Of a stretch of 64,000 nt of DNA, positions 1-12,346 are shown piece by piece. The notes under the pieces were generated by a model. The model was given only the letters and a program-made list of their open reading frames with translations, made no database searches and was not told where the DNA came from. A program made the translations under genes and the position numbers. The stretch comes from Eremophila alpestris peregrina. Lineage: Eukaryota > Chordata > Aves > Passeriformes > Alaudidae. Position 1 is the stretch's first letter; each line of letters starts with the position of its first letter. The DNA lies in NCBI GenBank assembly GCA_009792885.1, contig WMCF01000015.1:6399198-6463197 (forward strand), in the 5' to 3' direction.

Positions 1-414
1 AACCCTGATAATGTATAGGGCACTACTCATTGTGCCACAGCAGTGGTGCATGATTATTGCTAATATGCCTTAAAGACCTTAATAAAATGAAGAATTCCAT
101 GTTCCATTTAAGACAGCCTAAAAGTAGTGACATGATTCCCCCTGCAGATCGGGTGAAGGATTGTGCGTCACTGTGCTCCAGGTACTTTCTCATTTGACTC
201 ATACAATGATATCTTCACAGCTACACTTAGACAATCCAATCCCTTATGATATTAAAACCATAAATATATTCCTAAGAGCAAAAGAAGCACTTGTTGAACA
301 TTGAAAACAAGGAAATTTTACATTCCAAAAATTTAGGGAAGAAATTACAAGAGACACCTGTATTGGATTTTGCTATCAGAGAGCAGGGAATTAGAGCAAA
401 AAATAAAGGTATGA
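1..414. other. Unique AT-rich sequence left of the first LTR
   Basis: No gene, repeat or RNA is recognised here. The last six bases, gtatga at 409-414, are the left copy of the direct repeat that flanks the LTR beginning at 415. An open frame that starts at 291 runs through into the LTR against its sense and is treated as chance. Confidence 0.6.
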
Positions 415-938
415 TGTTGCTGCCCGTCCCGGCTCCGTGGTCTCCTCGCGGCAGCCCGTCTCAGCTGCCGGCTTGGCCACGTGGGCGGCTCGCTGCGCTG
501 GCGGCCGCGGCGCGGGGGAATCCCCGGGCTGGCAGCGTGGTCACCACGGAGACCCTGCTCAGCTGCCGGCTTCGCCACGTGGTTGCTGCAGCCGCCGCCG
601 CTCGCCTGCCCCCGGGCTCAGCTACAAGGTTCTGGGATCTTTTAGGCTCTGGTCTCGGGCCAGACACTCACCGTAGGGTCAGCATCGGGATAAAAATCGA
701 GACGGGTTCTTGTCCAGGGTCATCTAGGCTTTATTGAATTAAAGGCACCATGCAGCTTCCCAGATGCTGCCAGACAAAGAACCCGGAAACAACGTGGGTT
801 TACAGAATTTATAGTGTACAAGCAGGGGGAGGATACATCCCGGGCGGAGTTTAGCTCAGGAACCAATGGCAGGAGGGGGGAAGAGCTGCACCCCACACCC
901 TCTTAGCTTGGGGTGGGTGCAGTTCCCTCTTCCCCATA
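415..938 (-). mobile_element. Solo LTR of an endogenous retrovirus, ERVK-like by duplication size
   Basis: About 524 bp, sense on the minus strand, with no proviral interior next to it. The left end is TG (415). The right end reads ccccata, which is one C-to-T change from the canonical CA. The element is flanked by gtatga on both sides (409-414 and 939-944), a 6-bp target-site duplication of the size made by alpha/beta-type retroviral integrases. In sense orientation a TATAAAT box (807-813) is followed about 75 bp later by an AATAAA polyadenylation signal (730-735). That is the normal U3/R arrangement. The remaining ~300 bp up to 415 would be an unusually long, very CpG-rich U5. It contains an imperfect 98-bp tandem duplication and two CACGTG E-boxes. 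Solo LTRs arise by recombination between the two LTRs of a provirus. The intact duplication and the remaining CpGs suggest a fairly recent insertion. The family name is unknown to me. Confidence 0.72.
437..600. repeat. Imperfect 98-bp tandem duplication in the CpG-rich LTR end
   Basis: The stretch tcagctgccggctt, one variable base, then gccacgtgg occurs at 461-484 and again at 559-582, exactly 98 bp apart. Similar cgtggtc sequence lies ahead of each copy. Each copy carries one CACGTG (478-483 and 576-581). The duplicated stretch is much richer in G, C and CpG than anything else in the window. Confidence 0.7.
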
Positions 939-3900
939 GTATGAAATGCAGCTTTTTATTGGAAGTTGAAAGTTTAGGATTTGAAATGTGAATTGTGACA
1001 TATAAAAATTTTTGCCCCATATTTGCATTGAAATGTTTCGGCTTATTTACATTTAAAAGTCCTGGAATGCAAGCTCACAAGAAAAAAGCAGTTTCCAAAG
1101 ACACCAGGGAAGCTCTTGTCATGTCTTTTAGGTTATCCTGAAAGGTCCTAATAAAATTGAGAAAATATTGCCGATTTTTTTCCCATACATGATGCCCAAA
1201 ATACATCCATTTGGAAGGGAACAACATGTTTTATCACACAGAGGCTCTTGAATATCAAATTTATATACTAGGATAGGGGTATATATTTTACACTGAGTAC
1301 AAAAAAGGTTTTAATATTAACACTTATATATTTGTTGAAAGTCTAATGATGCCTAATAGTTGAACAACCTGGTGAGTAACTTGATTATCAGCAGAAAAAA
1401 CCATCTGAAATTCTTTGCCCTTAGCCAGATAAAAAAACACAACAAAAGTAGCTTTCTGTGGATTTGTTCTCAGACAATTAGCAGATAAATGCACTATCTT
1501 GCTATGATCTCTCTTCAAAACATTTTGTCTTTGATTTACCTTTAATTGTTTAAATTTTTACTGGAGTTAAAAACAACAAGGAGTTGTGCTGTACAAAGTT
1601 GGTTTTAGAACATATACTATCACAATTACATTTTGTAAAAATAATCATCTTCACTATGCAAAGAAACTTAAGAGATAAAGTGTTTTTCTTGAACTTTCTT
1701 CAAGGAAAAAAAAAAAAAAAACAACCTACTCTATACAGTTAAAATAATCTCTTTAATATTGGTACCAAAATAGCAAAATGCTGTAATTACATCATTATTT
1801 TGTCAGTCTCTGTCAATCTGTTGTAAGAAAGTATTCTCTCTCTTACCCTTTATCCAGGTCTTAACACCTTCATAATATTCTTACCTCAATTGTTTTAGAG
1901 TGCATGCTTTTCAGCTCAGGTATACGGCTCCTATTTGTCTGTAAAGTGTTATCATATTTACTGAGTTATATTAGTTAATCAATAAAAAGTAGTAATTGGG
2001 CATCTTTTGTAGATCTTCATGCCCATAACAATGCATTTACTTTGGCAAAGCAGGCTATCTTGGTTATATATATATTTGTCATATCTACTTCAGATATGGA
2101 ACAGTTTTATCGTTCCTTATAAAATACAGATCACACTCAAAGTTTATTCACTAAAAGAGCAAAAGGTTTTCTTTCCTTCCCAGCAGTAGCTTTGGACAGC
2201 AATCTGTCTAGTTTCCACTCATAATTTGGCCTGCATCTATATTAGTAAATTAAGCAGGGCAAGAGAACTTTTGCAGAACACTGGAATACATCTATCTACA
2301 CTGTTATTTTATAATACTCCTTTATGTGTTTTCTGGTTTGTTACAAAAAGCAATAACAAATAGCTCATGATTACAGTTTCAGAAAGGAACCATTCCCAAA
2401 AGACAATATGGATGTAATTTTTGGTACTGGAGGGTATGAGTGTTTTGGTATGGATGCATTACTAACACTGAATGCCAAAGAATTATCCCATTAGTTTTTT
2501 CACAAGTATAGATGCTAAGTAATTTCTGTAGATGAAAATATAACTTTTTGTTCTAAAAGACTTGGAGCTGGTAATCTTACTCTGGGTTCCCTGCTGCATA
2601 GCCATGTGATAGAAATTTCTCACAAAACCCCTGTTTTTTCTCCCCAGGAAAAATCTAAGAAAATTAGGTTTTGTGTATTACCTACTATTTATTTATTTTC
2701 CACTAATAGATGTAGTAACAAATTAAATTTGCATTGAAAATTTGTATTCTAAGTGATACCACAAAAATATCCAGAAATAGAAGTGTGACCATGACTGTGG
2801 GCTCTATAGTTTGTCTAAATATTTATATCTTTCTTCATTTTTGCATACATTAGAAAAATTGAAGCACATATAGCTAGTGTGTTATCAGGTGAGCCAAGAT
2901 GCACTGTTAATTCCAAGATCAGAGTTCAAATGGTCATAGGTCCTCTAAGTCTGCAGTTTATGCTGATGCAATAACAAGATCATGAATCTCTGAACATGGA
3001 TTCATTCTGTCTGAAAATTTAGAAAAGTCTCATGTTCAGGAGCTCTTTGGTTTCACACATTGTGCTGGGGATTCTGGGTTTTTTTTAAGATCGACAAACA
3101 ACAAATAAAATATGAGAAGCATATATGTATACATATATATATATATTGAGGAATTTATACCTTTTTAATGACAAGTAATTTTCCGATCTAGATTTCTAAT
3201 TGTTCTACTTACTTCAGGAGCACTGTATGCAGCATTATTTGTATATTGAGAAGATGTGAGTGGTTTAACCAAGCGTCTTAGTTTTTTTTACTTTGCATTA
3301 CTGTGAGACTCTGGGTATTTAAATGCCTGCACAGGCTACACACTAGATAGAAACACAGATTTAAAGAGAATAATATTAACAAAGGTATTTAAAATTATTC
3401 AGTGTGTAAGATAATTTTCAAGACGACTTGTCTTTTAATATTGCAGCTTTGCATAACTTTACCTGGAGGCATTTTACAACAAAAGTATATTAAGGTAAAC
3501 AGAGAAATTCAGATACATAATATCTAGAGCTCTATGATTCCCACTGCAGAAATCTCCATAATTATAGAGATTATAGAGATTGCACACTAATACTAATTCT
3601 CCTCCAAAACTGATGCAATTAAAAGATAGTAGTAGTTCTAAATTAAAACCTCAAATTTGCATTTGAAAGATAACAATTAGATTAGTCAATAAAAGTTTGT
3701 GAAGTAAAAATGTAATCTTTCTTATTTTCCCATGGAAAAACAAAGGAAATAAAGAAAAGAAGAGATAGACTGCAGGAACAATGTAATTATTTACAGCAAA
3801 GCTTTGTTCTCTGAGTCACAGCAACACTTCAGTTTTGAATTTTGGGAACATCTGTTCACACATGTAATATGTATATCTACACTGCCATAAAAGATAGATG

Positions 3901-6900
3901 ATAAGTTAGGCTTACTGCTGCTGTTTGTATTGTTGAGTTTGTCATTTTACAGTACTTTCTGGGTATGCCTCAGCCAAAAGTGATGGAGGATACAGAATGG
4001 GGAAATGGCAAAGCCAACCTTTCAGCACTGTACAATACTGGGATCAAAGTTCTCTTTGAATTCCTTGTATAGCTGCCAATATTGATTTTCAGAAGTGTTT
4101 CAGGAGAGCAAAATTATGGAAACTGCTGGGAAAAATAATTCAACATTTAAAAAAAAATATTTCAACCATCTCTAGGTTTAAAAAATATGTTAGAGAAAAG
4201 CTTGAGTGGAAGCTTTGGCAGAGTTCAGAGACTGAAATGCTAGAGCTATTTTTTTGTAAATGAAGCCTGGGAGATTAGGAATTTGATGCATATGTTTGTT
4301 CTCCAAGCAACAGGGATATTTCAGAATTTGTAGCCTAACTTCTGATCCAAAAAAATAGATTGCAATTTTATTTAGTTGTCACCTGCTGTGTAGAGACCTC
4401 GTTACAAATGGAAGGATCATAGGGGATGTTGTGGGTATAATGTGCATTTTCCCCTCGTCACTTCAAACGAAGGAAATAGCTCTCTCCTTAAACCTTAATG
4501 AGTCAAGGTGAATTCAAACCAGATGTTTTCTGGTTTTATTCCCACTGACAAGTCACAGCTCAACTTGCTTCATAGAATGCCCTAAATGTAATGACCAACT
4601 GGTGCTCTCTCTTTTAGGGCTGAATGTTCATGGGTCAGGCTCCAAGCTAAATGTTTATTTTTCTAACTGTTTTATAGGAGAGTTCTGTTAAAAGACTTGG
4701 CACAGTGCACTTCAGTTTAATTTTAGGCTTGACAGCAGTCCTGGCCTCAGAGTGTGTATGTGTGTAATTTAGTTGCTGTGCTACTGGAAGTCTATGGAAG
4801 ATTAATGAATGGTAAAGTTCTGTGGCAGTTGTGAAGAGATGCAGGATAGAACAAACCAGTTACCATCTGTTCAAAATATCTCTTACAGCTCTTTTAAGGA
4901 AAACCCTTATCAGCAGGAGATAAAGGCATGCAATAGTTTTAAATATTAATATTTTCTGATGTCAATTGGAATTTCTGTTGCTGTACTTATCTTGTGGGAC
5001 AGTGTCTCGTATACAAGTATACAAATATGATTACATTGGTGTTTATGAGATGTATGTTTAACTCTGCTTTTAATATGATATTTAGTAAAAAAAAAAACAA
5101 ACAAAAAAACAACATAACACAAAGCATTAGGCATTTGATTGTCCAAGTTATTGAAAAAGCTACCATAAATCTTATTTTTCCCAAAGTAAGATGGAGATAT
5201 TTGCTTCTATATAAACTTTTTGTGTATCACAAATATTGATTGGAATGAAAGTTGGATGGTTGCATCTAAAATTTGAAGCTATGTGATTTTGTATAACCTT
5301 ACCTAGGGTCATCCTCAGTTTTCAGATGTACTTACTAGATTTAGTAGAGGATTCATGAAAAAATTTCAAGCTAGAAATATATGTTGCCAGACAATAAGAT
5401 GCTTATAATTTGCTTAACCAGCATCTCTCTGTATCTTGGTTTTCAGAAAAAGTATATAATGAATTAGAATCACAGTTTTGAAGAGGACCTGAATCTGATT
5501 TGGTTGCTAATGTTCCTCAGCAGATAAATCTAGATGCAGCTTCAAAATCTCTCAAAGCCCATTAATGTTTTAATATCTCCTGCTATATGAATGAATATTT
5601 GATGTTCTGTATTTTTAGGGGTTAATTCTGTTGACCCTCACTTCATCAATAACAGAAAAGACGGAATTTCTGTCACTTCAGAGGAGAGGCTCTGCTCATC
5701 CTACCTCCTTTGAGTGAGATCAACTCTCAGAATAAAGCAGAGTCCACCTTGAAGCAGACTCTGTAGGCTTCCTTTGCAACCAATCCAATTCTAGACAGTA
5801 TAGTCAACAAAATCTAGAGAGCTATTCAAGGGATCAAATGCAGATGATGTCTGTGGGATGAGAAAAATAATTCTTCCGCATGTCATGAACTGCAGTCATG
5901 AAGGAAAAAATTAATTCGGTGACACATAAACACATAAACCTTTGCAATTTTATATGCCATGAGGTTATTCCATCTGGCTTTTAATGGCTTCTTCAGAAGG
6001 GTTCAAATCTCCTCCAAGTCTTGTTGGCTGTCAGTCAAGCTTCATGTTATTGCTTCTGAGAGCTTAGGGGATCTCAAACAGAGTGAGGTTAGATGAATCT
6101 CATCTGCTATTTCTGCTAGAGTTGAATAGGACTTTAGATAAACCAGAGGACATGTAGCTGTAGATGCCTAAATGTAGATGAACTGATTTCTGTTCAATTC
6201 AACTAAGATTTAACTGATCATCTTGAGTTTGACTTGTATGAGACTTTAATACATCTTAAAATGTTCAATATCTGCCAAGTCTAGCATGCTACTGGACTCT
6301 TTGGAGAGGTGTTTGGAAGTGTTGGTGGAAGTCAGAAGTAAAGTCTAGGACATTGAAAAAGAAATATGTGGACAGATGAATTGAGCTCTTTGACTACCTT
6401 TTGCATATGCAGAGAGAAATATACACTGTGGAAGACATGAATTTGAAAATCAATTTAGATAAATGTAAAGGAGCCAGAAGAGCAAAAATGTTCTGCACAC
6501 CACCACTGAGGAACTGCCCTACAGACATGTCTGTTTGTCTTTACTGGTTGCAGCAGGAAAACAAGGAAATCAACTTGAATGCAAATTAGATTTTCACATG
6601 CCTCAAAAACTAGGTGAGATTTATCCCATAAAACATGGGTTTTATGAAATTTCTTCATATTTCTCTGTTATTATCCAGCTATCTTTGTTTATTCTGTGGG
6701 TATAAAAAGGCAAAAAAAAGTAAGGATATTTTCTTTCTACTTTCATGTGGATAATCTTTAGCCTTTACATGGTAATCCATGAACTGCCATAGAAAGTTCA
6801 GAGAAAAATATATAATTTTTTTAAAACTTTCTGCATTGTAAAATAACCCATCAAAACTAGTTGTGCTGTATAAACTGCACATTAAGCAAGTACATATAAG

Positions 6901-7624
6901 AGACCAAAGCAGGCACAATGTAACAAACATATTTACATTTTATTTCCTCTTTTTTTTCCTACAAAGTTATTGTGCACCTTGATGTGTTTTGAGTTTGTAT
7001 TTGCCAGTCATCTTTTATAACAAATAGGCATAAAGATAATCTAATATCATCTCACTCAGTCCATCAAACATTTAATATTGTAGCAGTAACCAACATTAAT
7101 TTTTCTAATTAGAAAAAAAGGAGTTTATTTTCTGTGACATGTAGGATTTTAAGGGCTTTTAATCCATCACACTAAGCAAAATTCATATTTGAGAAGAAAA
7201 CTGTATTTTTTAATTAAAACACTGTACACATAAATGTCTAATAATTTATTATACTTTCATGAATAGTAAAATGTTCTTTCAACACTAACTAGTCTATTCA
7301 TTTTTCTTTCTTTAAGAATGATTAGAGGTTTCCAAGGCAAAGCATCTTTGGTTGAAGCATTGGGCTTTTTATTGTGTTTATCTTAAACTGTGTAATAGGT
7401 TTTATTGGTTTAGCATATGTTCAAACTCTACTCTTTCAAAAAAAGTTAAAATTGCATTTCTAATAGAACATATAATAAAATCTTTATATTCTTTTCTAGA
7501 AGAATGCAGTGTCAATACAAAACTGAGAGGTCCAGTAACCTGTTCCTTTTTCCTTAGATCAAATGATACACAGGAAGCAGGCTGAAGATAGAAATCCAAG
7601 TTCAAGAGCCAGACTGGCATAGGT
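939..7624. other. Unique AT-rich sequence, no gene seen
   Basis: Apart from a 16-base A run at 1706-1721 and a TA-rich microsatellite at 3119-3147, which contains an 18-base perfect palindrome, I see only single-copy AT-rich DNA. Open frames (for example 4946-5239 and 6401-6930) are short, overlap on both strands and match nothing I know. No LINE or LTR fragment is recognised. Confidence 0.55.
3119..3147. repeat. TA-rich microsatellite
   Basis: Alternating (AT)n with tatgtata interruptions. The segment 3121-3138 is a perfect palindrome. Confidence 0.8.
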
Positions 7625-7686
7625 CATGAAATGAGATAAACTTTATCACATGGCATCAGAGCCATGTGATAAAGTATCCATTCATG
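7625..7686. other. Long inverted repeat, precursor-like hairpin
   Basis: The two arms 7641-7654 (ctttatcacatggc) and 7661-7674 (gccatgtgataaag) are perfectly complementary over 14 bp around the 6-base loop atcaga. The pairing extends outward: GATA (7635-7638) can pair with TATC (7675-7678) across a 2-base bulge, and catgaaatg (7625-7633) with cattcatg (7679-7686) with one bulge. The total is about 26 base pairs in a 62-nt fold-back. This is the longest imperfect hairpin I found in the window. It could be a miRNA-like precursor, a tiny fold-back transposon relic, or a chance palindrome. Transcription is not shown, so strand is left open. Confidence 0.6.
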
Positions 7687-7689
7687 GAG

Positions 7690-10675
7690 TGACTGTTAAA
7701 TTGACCTGAATTTTTAAATATTGTTGGAGACAGCAGTTATTTTTACTAAATATTAGAGTACAGAGAGATGATTACCCTTGAAGCCCTGTTGTCTGGAACC
7801 TGTGAACATCTAGTATGATCAAGGGTCTTTGACGAGAGACTCGGAATCAGACAGTCCTCTAGTGAATCTACAGCACTTTTCCTTTGAAATTAATGTCATA
7901 AGAAACAAAAATCATCCAAATTTATATTTTATTACACTAAATATCGAATTAAAATTTGTCTTTACTTGAATATAATCTAGTCTTCTGTGTGGGGAGGACG
8001 CACCTTCCCCTTTCATCTTGCTTTCCACTGAGCTGCCCGAGGCAGTCAGCAACACTAGAACAATGCCTCTGGGTCAGATTGCAAAGTCTCCTTACCACCA
8101 TGCTGGAGGCTGTTTTCTAATATAGCCTTGATTTCTTTTCAACAGGTTCCCAGGGTCTCCTCCTGGCTAAATTCTCATCCATTTGGCCACTAGAGTTCAT
8201 CTTTTCTTGCTGCCTAATTACCTGCTCAGAAGAAAGAAGAATCCTATTAGGAAAAGGTTCTGCTCCCAAATAGCCTATGCAAAAAGTGCTAGGGTTTTTG
8301 GTTCATAAACAGACTTGTAATTTCAATTATAATAACAACTATATAGGATCCAGACTGCTTGTTCCCAGAAATAATTTAATTGTTCTGACACTCAACAGAA
8401 GGTGACAGGTGCAAGATAAGTTTATTCAGATTTTATAAATGGAGGGATTATGTTCTCTCTGCAATCACTCCAAAGAAGTAAGTGCTCCTGAGGCTGAACA
8501 GGGTGTAGTCAATAAGACTAAACAATGTAAAATCATATGTACAGAGACACATTTGCCTTTTTGCCCTTCTCTGCAGGTTAGTAATCCAATAAAAGTTGTG
8601 CTTATATAGTGATGCAATTAAGTTCTTGATCCTAAGTTTAATCAGAGCAGACCTGCTAACACATCAAATTTATGTCCATGTTTGATATGTTAACATACAC
8701 TAAGCCTGTCTACACATAGTCAGTTATGGAGTCAAAGCTGGGAGCTGGAATCTAATAGATGAAACGCATCAAGGAACAGCTCCTTAAATTACTTTTAGTT
8801 CGGAAAGATTTTATGAGAAATTCTAGTTAGTCAAAAAAAAAAAAAAAAGAAAGAAAGAAAAAAAGACTATAAAGCTCATAACTGAAAGGCTATTTTTTAA
8901 AAAAAATGAGCTGGGGTTTCAACCCATTAATCTTAGTGTCTTAATTGGAAGTGGTGGCTAACCAAGTAAAAATGTTCCTAAATAAAATAAGTAAAAAACT
9001 TCCTAAATGCCACTCAGCTGGAAGTCTTTGAACTACAGACCTATTAGAGTCCTTTATCCCTGCAGCAGGAGGGGTGGATTTAATTTTGGATTCTGAGTGC
9101 TATCAGTTTACATTCAGTGCTATGCTTACTTTTCAGAGAAGCTCCAAATTGCACGATGTTATATTTTATTAGGTTGATGGTTCAGCTGGTAAACCTCAAA
9201 GGGAAGATTTAGGGCCTTACTGAAATAGCTACATAAACATGTCTTTAGAGCTGTTTCCTCCTTCTGAGGATCAAGACCTTGGGGATTTCATGTGAAGGCA
9301 CATGATTAAATAATCAGACCTTTTCTGTGTCAGAAGACAAGAGGATAAGAAAGAAGTGCCCACCTTGTGTACATTAGCTATGGAACTGATTCAGAGCTCC
9401 TACTAGCAGAAATCAGGGGATTCAAAGAGGCTAAGGGAAAATTCCCAACTCTTCTGTCAAAGCTGGGTCCTGGTGAAGAAAGAAGGTAAGATAAAGGGAC
9501 TGAGAGAAGAGAATGCAACTGGAAAGCAGCTCAGAAATTACTCTATTGCTGCAAGAAGGAAAAGCTGAGAATTCTTTTCGTGTTGATTTTTCTTCCCTTT
9601 TATTCAACAACTGTCAAATATTAAAATGAATATACTTTTCAGGGAGCAATATTTTTTATACCTAATCAATCATAATATAATAATTTATATTATGTTATAT
9701 ATATTTCATACACACACAGACACATATATAAATATATACAAAATTGCATGTATGATACTTTAGGCAGGGTAGAATGCAACTGTGGTCTCTGGAGAGGTCG
9801 ATTGTGGCTGATCTTGCTGGCTGACAATTAATCAGTTACCAATTCACATAATGCTCCTGTTATCTTGTAGGACTCACAAAGTAAATTCAGCAGTGTCAAC
9901 CTTTACATCTTGAATCACTGGCTTCAGCTAGCTTAATTCAAATATTTAAATGCCCAAGTGTCTAAGTGACCTTGGTGATAATATAATTATGAAGAACTAT
10001 AAAGAAAGGGACAACAGGTTTTTTCTTCCAGTTTGCTTGTGAAAGAGTACAGGAGCAAAGAAACTACTTTATTGGTTGGGTTTCTTAACATACATGAATC
10101 AATGGCTTTGGAAATTCTCAAACTCAAGAATGAAGTCAGGCATGACAGTTTTAATAGTCCCAGACTTATATTCTGTGAACTTGTCATATTTCTTTTTAAG
10201 CTCACTTAGACATCTGGCCTTCAGAACATCCTGAAGGATGTTGCTTAATTTAATCACACATGATATCAAACAAATATATTTTGAGAAATCTTGTGTCTTT
10301 TACAATGGACATCCTTTCTAAAGGAAGAAATTTTTTAGGTAATGCCTACCACTAGATCAATAATCTATCAGGAAAAAATAAGATTCCTGTTTGATTGAAG
10401 CCCAGTCTTTTTATTAGTTCATTTGTTTACTTCTTGCCAAATATATTGTCTGGCTCAGTTCCTTTCTCATAAGCCTTAACTTCTATTTTTACTTAGACAA
10501 TTTATTATATTTAACAGAAATTCAGCTATCTCTTAACAAGAGATACTTGAAAATACTCTGTTTTGAATATCTCTGCTCTAGAATTTCAGTAGATTAATAG
10601 AATTTGGTCTCCTAATCCCTAGGGGCTCCCAGCTTAAATTGGCTTGATCAACTGCAATTAATTATGCAAAGTTAA
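7690..10675. other. Unique sequence with A-rich and AT hairpin spots
   Basis: No gene recognised. An A-rich run with GAAA units lies at 8836-8866. A perfect 10-bp AT-only inverted repeat lies at 9671-9694, beside a small (CA)/(TA) run at 9700-9740. The stretch 7985-8190 is less AT-rich than its surroundings but has no coding potential that I can see. Confidence 0.5.
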
Positions 10676-11073
10676 ATCATGGAATCACAGAATGGTTTGA
10701 GTTGTAAGGGACATTGTAGATCACTTAGTTGCAAGCCCCTGCCATGGGCAGGGACATCTTTCACTAGACCAGGTTGCTGGGAGTCCCATCCATCCTGGTC
10801 TTGAACAATTCCAGGGATGGGGCACCCACAGCTTCTCTGAAAAACCTGCTTCAGAGCCTCACTACCATGCAGTGGAGAATTTCTTCAAAATGTCTAATCT
10901 AAATCTACCATCATTCAGTTTGAATCCATTCCCACTTGTTCTATCACTGCATTCCATGTAGAAACCCCCTCTTCCTACTGCCTTGTAGGTCACCTTCAAG
11001 TACTGTGAGGCTGCCATAAGGAACCTTCTCTTCTCTGTGTTGAACAACCCCAGCTCTCAGTCTGCTTTCAGAG
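10676..11073 (-). mobile_element. CR1 LINE, 3' fragment
   Basis: About 400 bp of the 3' end of a CR1 non-LTR retrotransposon, inserted with its sense on the minus strand. The left edge, atcatggaatcacagaatgg, is the inverted CR1 3' terminus, with two copies of the ATTCTRTG-type octamer. It is followed by the well-conserved 3'-UTR block containing ccatgggcagggacatc and ggtcttgaacaattccaggg. The element stops at about 11073, next to a T-rich run, so it lacks its 5' part, as nearly all CR1 copies do because of incomplete reverse transcription. It cannot be active. Confidence 0.9.
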
Positions 11074-12255
11074 GATATTTTTTCTTTTTTTTTTAATAAG
11101 ATGTATTTATTTTTTTAATTCTGTGTAATTTTATAAATCACGGTCTGTTATTTTTCTTGAACCTGGGCCTTCATTTACTCTCAGAAAATAATCCCCCTCA
11201 CATTCTTGGCAAAACTGACATGGTGTTTTGTAACCAACCTCAGCCCACAACTACTCATTCACTTATGAGAAATCTGGATTTAGCCCTCATTCTTGAAAAG
11301 GCATGAGAAATGTAATCAAATACATTTTGTAAAAATCAGCTGTTTAATCCAGTTCTGAATATTTTGGAAAGAAGATTTTGTTAATAAGGTAACCTTGCTT
11401 AGAGACTAAAATTTGAAAGCACAGATCAGAAAGCCAACAGCTGCACAGTTTAGCCACACAGTCCATTATCTACTAAAGGAAAGGATTTTTAATGAGATTT
11501 CCTTGACACTGGTGTTCTTCTATCACAACCAGGACTGCTAATGTACCAATCAGACCAGAGCAGTGTTGCTTCCTTAAAGAACGTTTTTTTTTTTTTTTTT
11601 GCTATGCCCTGTTAAGTATTTAACAGGTTTTCACTGTACAGAAATCCTTACAACACACTTGAGTTTTTCATATGAAAACAATCAGCCTTCAGATATCAAA
11701 CATGGTTCATTTCAATGAACATGCATTATTTTTCTTCCAAATGCCAATATTAATGGGGATAGAGGTGAATGGGTGGCTCTAATAGTGCTCCCTTCTCACC
11801 CTTTAGGAAAAAATCTCTTAGCTAGGGAGTAGTACAACATAATACTTTACTTTCTCCAAGTCATAATCTCAGCCCAGGTAATTAGGAGAGCTAGCACAGA
11901 TGAATGTAGCACATAGAAGGTTGCTTATACAAGCCCAATTTTAGTTGTTGTGTTGGTAATTAGGAGTTGTGGCGTGTTAAATTTATTTAGTTATCTACAG
12001 AATTTAAGCTTTTTTTTTTTTTTTTTTGTTAGTTGCCAGTTCTGAAATTGAACACAGACGATACTGTGCTGGGCTTGTAACAATGAGAACTCATGCACAA
12101 CTGTCTTGAGGAAAAGAAATATTTTAGTTTTGTGCAATAGTGTAACTCTAGATGTGGCATAAATTCTGTACTGAAGTGCATTTTAATGGAGTGCATGAAA
12201 TACTTCCATTTGATTAGGTGAGTTCAGGTTAATTACAAGAATATTATAGTAGAAG
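11074..12255. other. Unique sequence with poly-T runs
   Basis: Long T runs lie at about 11584-11600 and 12011-12027. An 8-bp perfect hairpin (cctgttaa, 4-base loop, ttaacagg) lies at 11608-11627. No gene is recognised. Confidence 0.5.
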
Positions 12256-12346
12256 CATGGTCTGATGGTTAAAGAATTACACTAAAATGAGGTGTTACCA
12301 AATCCTATTTTGCTATGCCTTCCTGCTAGGACCTTTGGCAAGTACG
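12256..12346 (+). mobile_element. Ancient tRNA-derived SINE relic (MIR/CORE type)
   Basis: This stretch has the organisation of a tRNA-derived SINE. An A-box-like tggtctgatgg (12258-12268) is followed about 25 bases later by a B-box-like gttaccaaatcc (12294-12305). After that comes tgctaggacctttggcaagta (12323-12343), which resembles the conserved central part of MIR/CORE SINEs. Both promoter boxes are degenerate and no 3' tail is seen, as expected for an element inactive since before the avian radiation. It could instead be a chance resemblance, but the order and spacing of three blocks argue against that. Confidence 0.55.

Noticed and set aside
291..737. 148-codon plus-strand frame with an alanine/arginine-rich part
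   Set aside because: It overlaps the LTR in antisense. The open frame is a result of high GC content.
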